Below the pieces are notes generated by a model. That model saw nothing but the letters and a program-made list of their open reading frames with translations. It made no database searches and was not told where the DNA came from. Shown here piece after piece: positions 42,983 through 51,275 of a DNA stretch of 64,000 nt. Origin of the DNA: Streptomyces liliifuscus (GTDB lineage Bacteria; Actinomycetota; Actinomycetes; Streptomycetales; Streptomycetaceae); NCBI RefSeq assembly GCF_016598615.1, contig NZ_CP066831.1, positions 7,626,001 through 7,690,000 on the forward strand, written 5' to 3'. Positions within the stretch are counted from its first letter, which is position 1. Each line of letters starts with the position of its first letter. A program made the translations under genes and the position numbers.

Positions 42983-43025
42983 AAGGGCTGTGGCCGAAGG
43001 GGTGTTCCCCGTGGCCGCGGCCCTT
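42983..43025. terminator. Bidirectional terminator
   Basis: AAGGGC and TGGCC at the left pair with GGCC and GCCCTT at the right, enclosing a GGGG/CCCC inner stem. It lies between the convergent DinB-like and MarR genes. Confidence 0.6.
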
Positions 43026-43098
43026 CGTGGGTCCTTGGTCCTTCGGCGGTCCGCCACTCCTGCTGCTCCGGCTGCTTCCGCCAATCCGGCTGCCCCCG

Positions 43099-43677
43099 CT
43101 ACTCCGGCTTCTCGGCGCCGTGCCCCTCGGCCGCCGGGAACGGGTGCGCAGGCAGCAGATCGTGCAGTTGCGCGTACCGCTGGGCGCAGGCCGTCCGGGC
43201 GATGGCCTCGGAGACGGCGTCGGCCAGGGGGCGCGAGGCCTCGCTCAGCAGACGGCGGGCCTTGTCCGTGAGTGTCACCTCGATGCCGCGCCGGTCGCCG
43301 CAGGCCGAGTTCTTGCTGATCAGCCCCGCGTGCTGCAGACAGGCGACCTGATAGGTCAGCCGCGTCTTCGGGCGCCCCAGCAGCTCCGCGATCCGCGTCA
43401 TCCGCAGGCTGGAGCCGGGCTGGTCGGCCAGCAGGCACAGCACCAGGAACTCGTCGTGCGAGATCCCCATGGCGTCCTTGACCCGCGAACGCAGCGACTG
43501 CTCGATCGCCCCGGCCGCGGCCAGCAGACGCATCCAGGCCCGCAGCTCGGCCGGGAGCAGCCCGGCGTCGTCCGCCGACAGCCCGTCTCCGCCCGACAGC
43601 CCGTCTCCGCCCGACAGCCCGTCTCCGCCCGTCGGCTCGTGTTCGGGCTGGTCGGCGAGGGCGGAGGAGTCGGCCAT
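43099..43677 (-). CDS. MarR family regulator with N-terminal hexapeptide repeat
   Basis: 192 residues. The N-terminus has GGDGLS three times, encoded by an 18-base repeat (about 43560-43625). The winged helix follows (SHDEFLVLCLLADQPGSSL, GRPKTRLTYQVACLQHAGLI, CGDRRGIEVTLT). ATG 43677 was used; ATG 43686 is an alternative. It diverges from the YceI gene with a perfect palindrome between, so it most likely represses both. Confidence 0.85.
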   Translation of the reverse strand: MADSSALADQPEHEPTGGDGLSGGDGLSGGDGLSADDAGLLPAELRAWMRLLAAAGAIEQSLRSRVKDAMGISHDEFLVLCLLADQPGSSLRMTRIAELLGRPKTRLTYQVACLQHAGLISKNSACGDRRGIEVTLTDKARRLLSEASRPLADAVSEAIARTACAQRYAQLHDLLPAHPFPAAEGHGAEKPE

Positions 43678-43730
43678 AGTCACCAAGTCTACCCGTTGTT
43701 CAATTTTGGATAATCGGCTAGCGTGGGGTC

Positions 43731-43744
43731 ATCCAAATTTGGAT
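43731..43744. promoter_or_regulatory. MarR operator (ATCCAAATTTGGAT)
   Basis: A perfect 14-base palindrome in the 105-base gap between divergent MarR and YceI genes. A half copy, TTTTGGAT, lies at about 43704-43711. Confidence 0.65.
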
Positions 43745-43782
43745 TACTGAGTCGATCGTTCGAAACCGTCAGGAGAAGTCCC

Positions 43783-44298
43783 ATGACCGTCGCCGTAGAA
43801 ACCGGCCTGTGGCAGCTCGACCCCGCCCGCACCACCGTCGCGATCAAGCACAGGACGATGTGGGGCATGGTCAACGTGAAGGGCGTCTTCGCCGGGGTCA
43901 CCGGCGAGGGCGAGGTCCAGCCCGACGGCAGCGCCCGCGGCACGATCACCCTGGACGCGGCCTCCCTGGACACCAAGAACCGCAAGCGCGACGAGCACCT
44001 GCACGGCAGCGACTTCTTCGACGCCGACCGGCACCCCTCCCTCGTCTTCGCCGTCCGCAACGCGACGGTCCGCCAGGACGACACCGTCGAGATATCCGGT
44101 CAGCTGACCGCCCGTGGCATCAGCCGCCCCCAGACCGTCACCGCCCGCGTCACCGGCGCGACCGCCTCCGCGGTCACGCTCACCGCGGAGTTCACCGTGG
44201 ACCGCGAGCAGTTCGGCATGGGCTGGAACCAGCTGGGCATGATCCGCGGCCTGACCACCGTGACGGCGACGCTCGCCTTCACGCGTACGTCCGCGTAG
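43783..44298 (+). CDS. YceI-family lipid-binding protein
   Basis: 171 residues of YceI beta-barrel: WQLDPARTTVAIKHRTMWGM, VKGVFAGVTGEGEV, then FDADRHPSLVFAVRNATV and the GISRPQTVTARVTG block. It has no signal peptide, so it is cytoplasmic. Family members bind polyprenoids. ATG 43783 follows AGGAGAAG; the MarR operator is just upstream. Confidence 0.9.
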   Translation: MTVAVETGLWQLDPARTTVAIKHRTMWGMVNVKGVFAGVTGEGEVQPDGSARGTITLDAASLDTKNRKRDEHLHGSDFFDADRHPSLVFAVRNATVRQDDTVEISGQLTARGISRPQTVTARVTGATASAVTLTAEFTVDREQFGMGWNQLGMIRGLTTVTATLAFTRTSA

Positions 44299-44417
44299 GC
44301 GAATTCGCGTACGTCGGCGTAGGCGGCGCGAGCAGGGCTTGCGAGGGCTGGGTCAGGGCCTGGACGGGGCTTGCGGGGCGGGCCGATCACTTGAACCGTC
44401 ACGTTAAAGTGGCGGCC

Positions 44418-44906
44418 ATGGAGACCCCGCAGGAGCCTCGCCGGCTGACCGACGGCGAGAAGGAGGCCTGGCACGCGCTGGCCGGCGTGCTGGTCAGGCT
44501 GCCGGGCGCGCTCGACGCGCAACTGCAGCGCGACGCCGGGGTCAGCCACGTCGAGTACCAGGTGATGGCGATGCTCTCCGAGGCCCCGGAGCGCACGATG
44601 CGGATGAGCGAGGTCGCCGGCTACACGGGCACCTCGCTGTCCCGCCTCTCCCATCTGGTCAAGCGGCTGGAGAAGAGCGACTGGGTGCGCCGTACGCCCG
44701 ATCCCGCCGACGGCCGCTACACCCTCGCCACTCTCACGGACACGGGCCGGGAGAAGGTCGTCGCGACGGCACCCGGGCACGCGGAGGCCGTGAGCCGCTA
44801 CGTCTTCGAGCCCCTGACCCTGGCCCAGCAGCGGCAGTTGCGCGACATCGGCCGCCGTATCTGGGGGACCGTCGCACCGGACGACCACTGCCTGCCGCCG
44901 AGCTGA
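44418..44906 (+). CDS. MarR family regulator
   Basis: 162 residues: VSHVEYQVMAMLSEAPERTM, GYTGTSLSRLSHLVKRLEKS, then DPADGRYTLATLT as wing. A site like the palindrome at 42043 lies directly upstream (44390-44408), suggesting autoregulation and control of the DinB-like gene. It converges with the RidA gene with a 16-base gap. Confidence 0.88.
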   Translation: METPQEPRRLTDGEKEAWHALAGVLVRLPGALDAQLQRDAGVSHVEYQVMAMLSEAPERTMRMSEVAGYTGTSLSRLSHLVKRLEKSDWVRRTPDPADGRYTLATLTDTGREKVVATAPGHAEAVSRYVFEPLTLAQQRQLRDIGRRIWGTVAPDDHCLPPS

Positions 44907-44922
44907 CGCCCGCGAGGCCGCG

Positions 44923-45336
44923 CTACGCGACGGCGGTCCCTTCGAGCTCGACCAGCTGACCCGGGATCGCCAGCCGTGTCACCCCGAGCATCGTGGTCGT
45001 CGGCGCCACCCGGGCGGCGCCCAACCGCGCCGCCAGCACGCCGTAGTGCTGGAACAGCAGGTCGACGTCGGTCGTGTAGACGTTGAGCCGGACGAGGTTC
45101 GCGAGAGACATGCCTGCCTCGCCGAGTACGGCCTCCAGGTTGCCGATGCTCAGCGCCAACTGCGCCGCCATGTCGCCCTCGTGCTGGGGTTTGCCGTCCT
45201 CGCTCATCGCGGTCTGGCCCGAGATGTACAGGGTCCGGGTGTGCCCGGAGACGACCTCGCCCTGGTTGAACCCCATCTCCACCGACCACGTCACCGGGTT
45301 GATCGCCGTTCGTTCCACCGTCACATCGGCTGCCAC
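44923..45336 (-). CDS. RidA-family protein
   Basis: 137 residues with the RidA signature SGQTAMSEDG, then AVLGEAGMSLANLVRLNVYT and TTTMLGVTRLAIPGQLVELE. Reactive-intermediate deaminases hydrolyse enamines; the usual Arg is not clearly present, so activity is uncertain. GTG 45336. It diverges from the WYL regulator. Confidence 0.88.
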   Translation of the reverse strand: MAADVTVERTAINPVTWSVEMGFNQGEVVSGHTRTLYISGQTAMSEDGKPQHEGDMAAQLALSIGNLEAVLGEAGMSLANLVRLNVYTTDVDLLFQHYGVLAARLGAARVAPTTTMLGVTRLAIPGQLVELEGTAVA

Positions 45337-45352
45337 GTCAGCTCCATTCGAT

Positions 45353-45391
45353 TCATGGGGAGTACGTCATGGGAGTACGTCATGGGAGTAC
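45353..45391. repeat. Threefold 13-bp tandem repeat
   Basis: TCATGGGAGTACG occurs three times (the first with one extra G) directly upstream of the RidA gene; a second small repeat built on GATGTCGTGCTT follows at about 45425-45462. They may be regulator sites or replication slippage. Confidence 0.6.
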
Positions 45392-45519
45392 GTAAGGCCC
45401 TTGGCTCGGTGGCCGCAGGCTTCGATGTCGTGCTTCGGATGTCGTGCTTGCGACGTCGTGTTGACGAGCCTCGCAACAAATCACGACACCCTCAGTCATG
45501 TATTCGATAGTGTTCTCGT

Positions 45520-46497
45520 ATGCGCGCCGACCGGCTGGTCTCCCTGGTGTTGCTGCTGCGTCAGCGCGGTCGGCTGACCGCGGACACGCTGGCCCGCGAG
45601 CTGGAGGTGTCCACCCGTACCGTGCTGCGTGACATCGAGGCACTGTCCGCGGCCGGCGTCCCGGTCTACGCGGAACGCGGCAGGCACGGCGGGTTCGCGC
45701 TGCTGCCCGGTTTCCGGACCGAGCTCACCGGGCTGAACCACGACGAGGCCCTCGCCCTGCTGACCGCCGGATCGGGGCGCGGCGAGCAGGCGTTCGGCCT
45801 CGGCTCGGCGCTCGCCTCGGCCATTCGGAAGGTGGTCGACGCGCTGCCGGAAAGCCACCGGGTCACCGCGAGCGACGCGGCCCGGCGATTTCTCGTGGAT
45901 CCGGAGACCGACCTGCTCGCACGCCGGCTGGTCACCGAGGAGGTACCGGGCGCCACCATGATCGAGGTCCGGCGCGCGGTGCTCGCCGGACACAAGCTGC
46001 GTATCCACTACGCGGCCACGGGCCGGCCGCCTCAGTGGCGCACGGTGGACCCGATCGGCCTGGTCACCGCACGCGACCGGGCCTACCTGCTGGCCACGAG
46101 ATCCGGCGAGGACCGCACGTACCGGCTGTCGCGGGTGTTGGCCGCCGAGGAACTCCCCGAACCGGCACAGCGACCGAACCGGGTCGACCTGGACCGGATC
46201 TGGCGGGAGCGTTCCGCGCGGTTTCTCTCCGGCAGCGACCACATCACCGTGCTGGTACGGGTGAACCCGGAGCGGCGGGAGGAACTGCTGGACACCGCGC
46301 TGGCCGTCCGCGCGGAGGAACCCGACGCGGACGGCCGGCTGCGGCTGGAGGTGACCTTCCAGGACTCACGGCACGCCGAATGGGCGCTGTGGCAGCTGGG
46401 CATGGACGCGGAGGCCCTGGCCCCGCAGTCGTTGCGCACCACCCTGTGCGACCGGGCCGCCGCGATTGCCGCCCTCTACGGAGACTCGTCGTCCTGA
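45520..46497 (+). CDS. YafY-type HTH-WYL transcriptional regulator
   Basis: 325 residues. An HTH_11 domain (LVSLVLLLRQRGRLTADTLA, then VSTRTVLRDIEALSAAGVPV) is followed by a WYL domain (IHYAATGRPPQWRTVDPIGL) and the C-terminal WCX extension. Such regulators often control the divergent gene, here RidA. No Shine-Dalgarno precedes the ATG, so the transcript is probably leaderless. Confidence 0.9.
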   Translation: MRADRLVSLVLLLRQRGRLTADTLARELEVSTRTVLRDIEALSAAGVPVYAERGRHGGFALLPGFRTELTGLNHDEALALLTAGSGRGEQAFGLGSALASAIRKVVDALPESHRVTASDAARRFLVDPETDLLARRLVTEEVPGATMIEVRRAVLAGHKLRIHYAATGRPPQWRTVDPIGLVTARDRAYLLATRSGEDRTYRLSRVLAAEELPEPAQRPNRVDLDRIWRERSARFLSGSDHITVLVRVNPERREELLDTALAVRAEEPDADGRLRLEVTFQDSRHAEWALWQLGMDAEALAPQSLRTTLCDRAAAIAALYGDSSS

Positions 46498-46576
46498 GAC
46501 CGGCGCTCCCCAACGACCGCACGGCGTACGGCGTTTCCCGCGCCTCCCGCGATTCCTGCGTCTCCCGTGTGGAGCG

Positions 46577-46900
46577 TCACGGGTTCAGCGAGCGGTCCGT
46601 CACGCGCGCCAGGTGCGCGGCGAACACCTCGCGAGTCTCCGGCGTCAGCGTCCGCAGGGCCACCGCGGCCGTGATGATCACGTCGCACAGCTCGGACTGG
46701 ACGTCGTCCCAGGTGTGGGAGACGCCCTTGCGCGGGTTCTGCCCGGTGGCGCCGATCACCGCCTCGGCGACCTCGCCGACCTCCTCCGACAGTTTCAACA
46801 TCCGCAGGAGCAGGGCCTCTTGGGGCGGTCGGGCCGGCTGGGAGCTCGCCAGCCGGTCCTGGATACGGTCGATGGACTCCCAGAGATCCTCGTCGCTCAT
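46577..46900 (-). CDS. MazG-like nucleotide pyrophosphohydrolase
   Basis: 107 residues, one alpha-helical MazG-like domain: LLLRMLKLSEEVGEVAEAVI provides the Glu cluster and ELCDVIITAAVAL the Asp. Enzymes of this fold clean up non-canonical NTPs. ATG 46900 was chosen by family length; the ribosome site is weak, so it may be leaderless. Confidence 0.8.
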   Translation of the reverse strand: MSDEDLWESIDRIQDRLASSQPARPPQEALLLRMLKLSEEVGEVAEAVIGATGQNPRKGVSHTWDDVQSELCDVIITAAVALRTLTPETREVFAAHLARVTDRSLNP

Positions 46901-46980
46901 GACGAGCAGATTGTCATGAGTCGGGGTGCGCCGGGGCGGGTGCCCATGACGGTCCACGTGCTCAGTGGTCTCGAATGGTC

Positions 46981-47547
46981 CTAGGCGCTGTACGACATGC
47001 TGTCCTCGCCGAACAACTCCCCCTGCTCGCCCTCCTTCTCGCTCCGCAGCCGCTTGTTGCGGAGCCCCACCACGGCCAGCGTCGCGGCCGCCGTGCCCGC
47101 GAGGGCGACCGGCACCATCCAGCCGCGGTCGACCGCGTGGCCGAGCGCGTGGTCGAGGGAGAGCCGGCCGGGGCCCGTGACGGCGAGGCCCGCCGCCGCG
47201 AGACCCAGGGACGCGGCGTGCTCGTAGCCGCCGCTCTGGTTGAAGAAGCCGTTCGGGGCCTGCACCGCCGACGCGCCCGCCATCGCCCCGGCCGCGGCGG
47301 CGCCGGCCGCCGGGGTCGCGAGGCCCAGCGCGAGGAGCGTGCCGCCGCCCGCCTCCGCCAGGCCCGCCGCGGTCGCGCTCGCCCTGCCGGGCGCGTACCC
47401 CACGGACTCCATGAACTGGCCGGTCCCGGAGAGCCCGCCCCCGCCGAACCAGCCGAAGAGCTTCTGTGTCCCGTGCGCCGCGAGCACCCCGCCGGTGCCG
47501 AGGCGGAGCAGCAGCAGTCCCAGGTCGCGTCGGTCGAAAGAGGTCAC
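46981..47547 (-). CDS. DoxX-family membrane protein
   Basis: 188 residues with four membrane helices. LGLLLLRLGTGGVLAAHGTQ, then KLFGWFGGGGLSGTGQFME is diagnostic. DoxX proteins are linked to thiosulfate oxidation or oxidative stress; the role here is unknown. GTG 47547 is the likely start; GTG 47559 is possible. Confidence 0.85.
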   Translation of the reverse strand: MTSFDRRDLGLLLLRLGTGGVLAAHGTQKLFGWFGGGGLSGTGQFMESVGYAPGRASATAAGLAEAGGGTLLALGLATPAAGAAAAGAMAGASAVQAPNGFFNQSGGYEHAASLGLAAAGLAVTGPGRLSLDHALGHAVDRGWMVPVALAGTAAATLAVVGLRNKRLRSEKEGEQGELFGEDSMSYSA

Positions 47548-47735
47548 GGTTCTCGTCACTCCTCGGATGTCCCGGCTGGCGTCCCGACCGGCGTCCCAGT
47601 CGGCCGTTCTCACGCGAACGGCCCCTTTTGTCTCGTACGCCGCCTGCCCACCGTCGCACCGAACAGTCGCCCGGGTCCCGGCCCGCGCCGCCGTTCGGGT
47701 GGCGGGGGCGGCCGGGCGGTGTGAGTCTGACGTCC

Positions 47736-48062
47736 ATGACGATTCAGGTAGCCAAGCTGAGCAACCCGGCCGTCCGGGACTTCGTCAGCGCCGTGAACGC
47801 CCATGACCGGGACGCCTTCCGGGCCGTCCTCACGCCCGACGCGACGATGTCCGACGACGGCTCGGACCGCGACCTCGACGAATGGACCGAGCGGGAGATC
47901 TTCGACTCCCACGGCCATATGGAGGTCGACAACGAGTCGGACGGCGGCCTCGCCCTCCTCGCCCGTTACAGCAACGACGCCTGGGGCGAGATGAGGACGC
48001 GGTGGAGCTTCACCGTCGACGGAGGCGGCAGGATCTCCCGCTTCGAGACCGGCCAGGCGTAA
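47736..48062 (+). CDS. SnoaL-like (NTF2-fold) small protein
   Basis: 108 residues: VRDFVSAVNAHDRDAFRAVL, DDGSDRDLDEWTEREIFDSH, and a closing strand MRTRWSFTVDGGGRISRFE. This is the compact NTF2-like fold of stress or ketosteroid-isomerase-like proteins. No polyketide genes are near, so no pathway role is implied. It diverges from DoxX. Confidence 0.75.
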   Translation: MTIQVAKLSNPAVRDFVSAVNAHDRDAFRAVLTPDATMSDDGSDRDLDEWTEREIFDSHGHMEVDNESDGGLALLARYSNDAWGEMRTRWSFTVDGGGRISRFETGQA

Positions 48063-48165
48063 CGACCGCCGCGGTTCGCCGTCGCGGTCCTGCCTCCGAC
48101 CGCGATTCCTGCCCCGCCGTCCTGCCCTCGCGTGTGCTCCAACTCCTGGCGTCCACGGGCATGGA

Positions 48166-48234
48166 GAGCAGCGGGCGATCCGCCGCGCCCTCGACCGCGG
48201 CGTCACCTTCTTCGACACGGCGGCCCGGGCTTCG
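48166..48234 (+). pseudogene. Aldo/keto reductase relic
   Basis: One frame reads EQRAIRRALDRGVTFFDTA, the conserved region before the catalytic Asp/Tyr of aldo/keto reductases. No start, no Tyr and no downstream fold follow; the frame soon loses similarity. Confidence 0.5.
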
Positions 48235-48484
48235 ACGACGCTCTCGTCCCGAATGGTGGGCAGCCGTTCCGTGGCCCGGGTCGCAATCCCGCGGTCCCAC
48301 GCGGAATCCCCCCACCCGAGCCGCCGGAACGGCTGCCGCCTCCCCCCAGAGGTGTGGCACGGAAGCCCTGTGCTCCAAGTGTGAAGTTCTGGTGGAGGAG
48401 TGTCGAGCATAGGCCCGTAACCGGCCGAGATACCGCGGAGGTATCCCCTCCGTTTGTGCAGATTGACTCACGGGATGGGACTGA

Positions 48485-48534
48485 GGGGCTGGTCCTGCGC
48501 CCCGCAAGGGGCGCGGGGAACTGCGCGACCAGCC
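48485..48534. repeat. Streptomyces intergenic repeat (copy 1)
   Basis: Contains AGGGGCGCGGGGAACTGCGC followed by GACCAGCC, with GCGCCCC-gcaa-GGGGCGC forming a hairpin. The complement of this unit recurs at 51208, 57139 and 59774. Confidence 0.8.
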
Positions 48535-48571
48535 ACACGCGACCCGCACCATCCGTCCAGCCGGCGGCAGG

Positions 48572-49360
48572 CTATCCCCGCCCCACAAACGGCATCGCGG
48601 TAGCGAGAACCGTCGCGAACTGTACATTCGCCTCAAGCGGCAACGCCGCCATGTGCCGCACCGTGCGAGCCACGTCCGCCACATCCATCACCGGCTCGGG
48701 TGCCACCTCCCCGTTCGCCTGCAGCGCCCCCGTCTGCATCCGCTCGGTCATGTCCGTCGCCGCGTTGCCGATGTCGATCTGCCCGCAGGCGATCCGGTAA
48801 GGCCGCCCGTCCAGCGACAGCGACTTCGTGAGGCCGGTCAGCGCGTGCTTGGTCGCCGTGTACGCGGCCGACCGCGGGCGCGGCGTGTGCGCCGAGATCG
48901 AGCCGTTGTTGATGATCCGGCCGCCCTGCGGATCCTGCTCCTTCATCTGCCGGTACGCCGCCTGCGCGCACAGGAACGCCCCGTCGAGGTTGGTGCCGAC
49001 CACGTGCCGCCAGGCCTCGTACGGCAGTTCCTCGAACGGCACTCCGCCGGGACCGAAGGTGCCCGCGTTGTTGAAGAGGAAGTCGAGCCGCCCGAAGCGG
49101 TCCCGTACGGCGGTGAAGAGCGCGGCCACCTCGTCGGGCCGCGAGACATCGGTGCGTACGCACAAGGACGTGACGTCCTCCGCGGCCGGCTGTCCCGCGC
49201 GTGCCGTCTCCGCGAGCGCCGCCGTCTCCTCCAGGCGCTCCGCGCGGCGGCCCGCGAGCGCCACCGACCAGCCGGTGCGAAGCAGTTCAACGGCCACGGC
49301 CCGGCCGATCCCCGAGCCGGCTCCCGTCACGATCGCGATCTTCGTTCCCATGGCGTTCAT
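48572..49360 (-). CDS. Short-chain dehydrogenase/reductase
   Basis: 262 residues: IAIVTGAGSGIGRAVAVELL, FLFNNAGTFG, the YTATKHAL site and a GQIDIGNAATDM segment after it. NAD(P)-dependent oxidoreductase, substrate unknown. ATG 49360 was used; ATG 49351 is possible and neither has a clear ribosome site. Confidence 0.88.
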   Translation of the reverse strand: MNAMGTKIAIVTGAGSGIGRAVAVELLRTGWSVALAGRRAERLEETAALAETARAGQPAAEDVTSLCVRTDVSRPDEVAALFTAVRDRFGRLDFLFNNAGTFGPGGVPFEELPYEAWRHVVGTNLDGAFLCAQAAYRQMKEQDPQGGRIINNGSISAHTPRPRSAAYTATKHALTGLTKSLSLDGRPYRIACGQIDIGNAATDMTERMQTGALQANGEVAPEPVMDVADVARTVRHMAALPLEANVQFATVLATAMPFVGRG

Positions 49361-49503
49361 GGCCCAGCAGCGTACGTGAGGACAGGCGATCTTCCGCCAC
49401 ACGAATCTCATCTGTCCGACATCTGACTGGTGTGTACGTGACAGTCCGACGTCGAATCTGATCACTCCAATACCTAGTACAACAACAGTCAGGGGAGGGC
49501 CAG

Positions 49504-51150
49504 ATGACACTCGCAGGCCACCAGCAACAGTCGCAGCACGCCCCCGAACTCCGCGCCGCAGCCCGTCACCTCGGACGCCGCCGTTTCCTCACGGTCACCG
49601 GCGCGGCCGCCGCGCTCGCCTTCGCCACCAACCTGCCGACCGCGGGCGTGGCGGGTGCCGCGGAACTCGACGCGGCGAAGATCACCGAGAACCCCTTCAC
49701 GCTAGGTGTCGCCTCCGGTGACCCGCAGGCCGCCTCCGTGCTGCTGTGGACCCGGCTCGCGCCCGCCCCCTTCCAGGCCGACTCCGGTCTCCCGTCGCAA
49801 CGCGTCACCGTCCGCTGGGAGTTGGCGCGCGACGAACGATTCCGACACATCGTCAGACGTGGTGCGGCCGTCGCCCACCCCGAGTTCCACCACTCCGTAC
49901 ACGTCGAGGTCGGCCACCTCGACTCCGACCGGGTCTTCTACTACCGCTTCCGCGTGGGCAGTTGGGTCAGCGAGACCGGCCGTACGCGCACCGCGCCCTC
50001 GTCCCGCTCGAGCGTCTCCGAACTGACGCTGGCCGTGGTCTCCTGCCAGGCGTACCACGACGGGTACTTCACCCCGTTCGGCCATCTCGCCGAGGACGAC
50101 GTCGACGTGGTCTTCCACGTCGGCGACTACCTGTACGAGTACGCGGTCAACTCCGTGGGCGGCGTCCGCAATTACACCGACCGCGTGCTGCCCGACATAT
50201 TCAACCGGGAGACGATCACGCTGGAGGACTACCGGCTGCGGTACGCCCTCTACAAGACCGACCCCGACCTGCGGGCCGTGCACGCCGCGCACCCCTTCGT
50301 CGTCACCTGGGACGACCACGAGACCGAGAACAACTACGCGGACGACATCCCCGAGAACGACGTGCCGCCGGAGGAGTTCCTGCTGCGCCGCGCCGCCGCG
50401 TACCGCTCGTACTGGGAGAACCTGCCGCTGCGCCACCCGCAGCGGCCCGAGGGCGCCGACATGCGGCTCTACCGCCGTCTGAACTGGGGCAGGCTCGCGC
50501 AGTTCGACATCCTCGACACCCGGCAGTACCGCACCGACCAGGCGAACGGCGACGGCTGGAAGACGCCCACCCCCGAGTCGGAGGCCGAGTCGCAGACCCT
50601 GCCGGGGCTCGCCCAGGAGCGGTGGCTCATTGACGGCTGGAAGCGGTCGAACGCGCTGTGGAACGTCGTTCCGCAGCAGGTCGTCTTCGCCCGCCGCAAC
50701 CACGCCACCGCTGGCAACACCACCCTCAGCATGGACGCCTGGGACGGCTACCCCGCCTCCCGTCGGCGTCTCCTCGCGGGTGCCGAGGCGGCCGGTGTGG
50801 AGAACCTGATGGTGCTCACCGGTGACGTCCATGTGTCGTACGCCTTCGACATCAAGCGGGACTTCGCCGACCCGGGGTCGCGGACTCTGGGTACGGAGGT
50901 TGTCGCCACGTCGGTCAGCAGTGGGCAGAACGGGGCCGCCCGGCCCGCCAACTGGGCGGGTTATCTTGCCGCCAACCCGCACATGAAGCACTACAACGGG
51001 CATCGGGGGTATTCGACGGTTCGCCTCGGGCGGGAGTCGGCCCGGGTGGACTTCAAGACGGTGGCTGCCGTGACCACGCCTGGGGCTGCGATCACGACCG
51101 CCGCGTCGTTTGTTACCGAGGTGGGGGATCAGGGGCTGAAGCCGGCGTAG
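49504..51150 (+). CDS. phoD: Tat-exported PhoD-type alkaline phosphatase
   Basis: 548 residues. A twin-arginine signal, GRRRFLTVTGAAAALAFATN, leads into an N-terminal PhoD_N domain (TLGVASGDPQAASVLLWTRL). The metallophosphatase part has VVFHVGDYLYEYA, VTWDDHETENNY and VLTGDVHVSYAF, the Fe/Ca ligand motifs. It releases phosphate from organic esters outside the cell. GGGGAGGG precedes the ATG. No clear PHO box was seen. Confidence 0.94.
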   Translation: MTLAGHQQQSQHAPELRAAARHLGRRRFLTVTGAAAALAFATNLPTAGVAGAAELDAAKITENPFTLGVASGDPQAASVLLWTRLAPAPFQADSGLPSQRVTVRWELARDERFRHIVRRGAAVAHPEFHHSVHVEVGHLDSDRVFYYRFRVGSWVSETGRTRTAPSSRSSVSELTLAVVSCQAYHDGYFTPFGHLAEDDVDVVFHVGDYLYEYAVNSVGGVRNYTDRVLPDIFNRETITLEDYRLRYALYKTDPDLRAVHAAHPFVVTWDDHETENNYADDIPENDVPPEEFLLRRAAAYRSYWENLPLRHPQRPEGADMRLYRRLNWGRLAQFDILDTRQYRTDQANGDGWKTPTPESEAESQTLPGLAQERWLIDGWKRSNALWNVVPQQVVFARRNHATAGNTTLSMDAWDGYPASRRRLLAGAEAAGVENLMVLTGDVHVSYAFDIKRDFADPGSRTLGTEVVATSVSSGQNGAARPANWAGYLAANPHMKHYNGHRGYSTVRLGRESARVDFKTVAAVTTPGAAITTAASFVTEVGDQGLKPA

Positions 51151-51207
51151 CGCCTTCGGCGGGAGGGGGGAACTGCGCGGGTTGTTCGTCGGCTGCGGGC
51201 TATCCGT

Positions 51208-51275
51208 GGCTGGTCGCGCAGTTCCCCGCGCCCCTGAAAGACTGCGCAGTTCCCCGCGCCCCTAAAGGGGCGCCA
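51208..51275. repeat. Streptomyces intergenic repeat (copies 2 and 3)
   Basis: GCGCAGTTCCCCGCGCCCCT occurs at about 51216-51235 and again at 51244-51263, followed by AAAGGGGCGCC, which can fold back on the last copy. It lies between the convergent phoD and oxidoreductase genes and may act as a terminator. Confidence 0.8.

Larger units (their letters stand above)
48063..48571. other. Intergenic region with aldo/keto reductase remnant and repeat element
   Basis: This 509-base gap has no intact gene. It contains a short aldo/keto-reductase-like relic (48166-48234) and, near its right end, a hairpin-forming copy of the GGGGCGCGGGGAACTGCGCG repeat (48485-48534). Confidence 0.6.

Noticed and set aside
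45353..45391. CRISPR or attachment site
   Set aside because: Three short contiguous repeats with no spacers, integrase or tRNA nearby.
47736..48062. Polyketide cyclase role for the SnoaL-like protein
   Set aside because: The fold is shared by many stress proteins and no PKS gene is within 17 kb.
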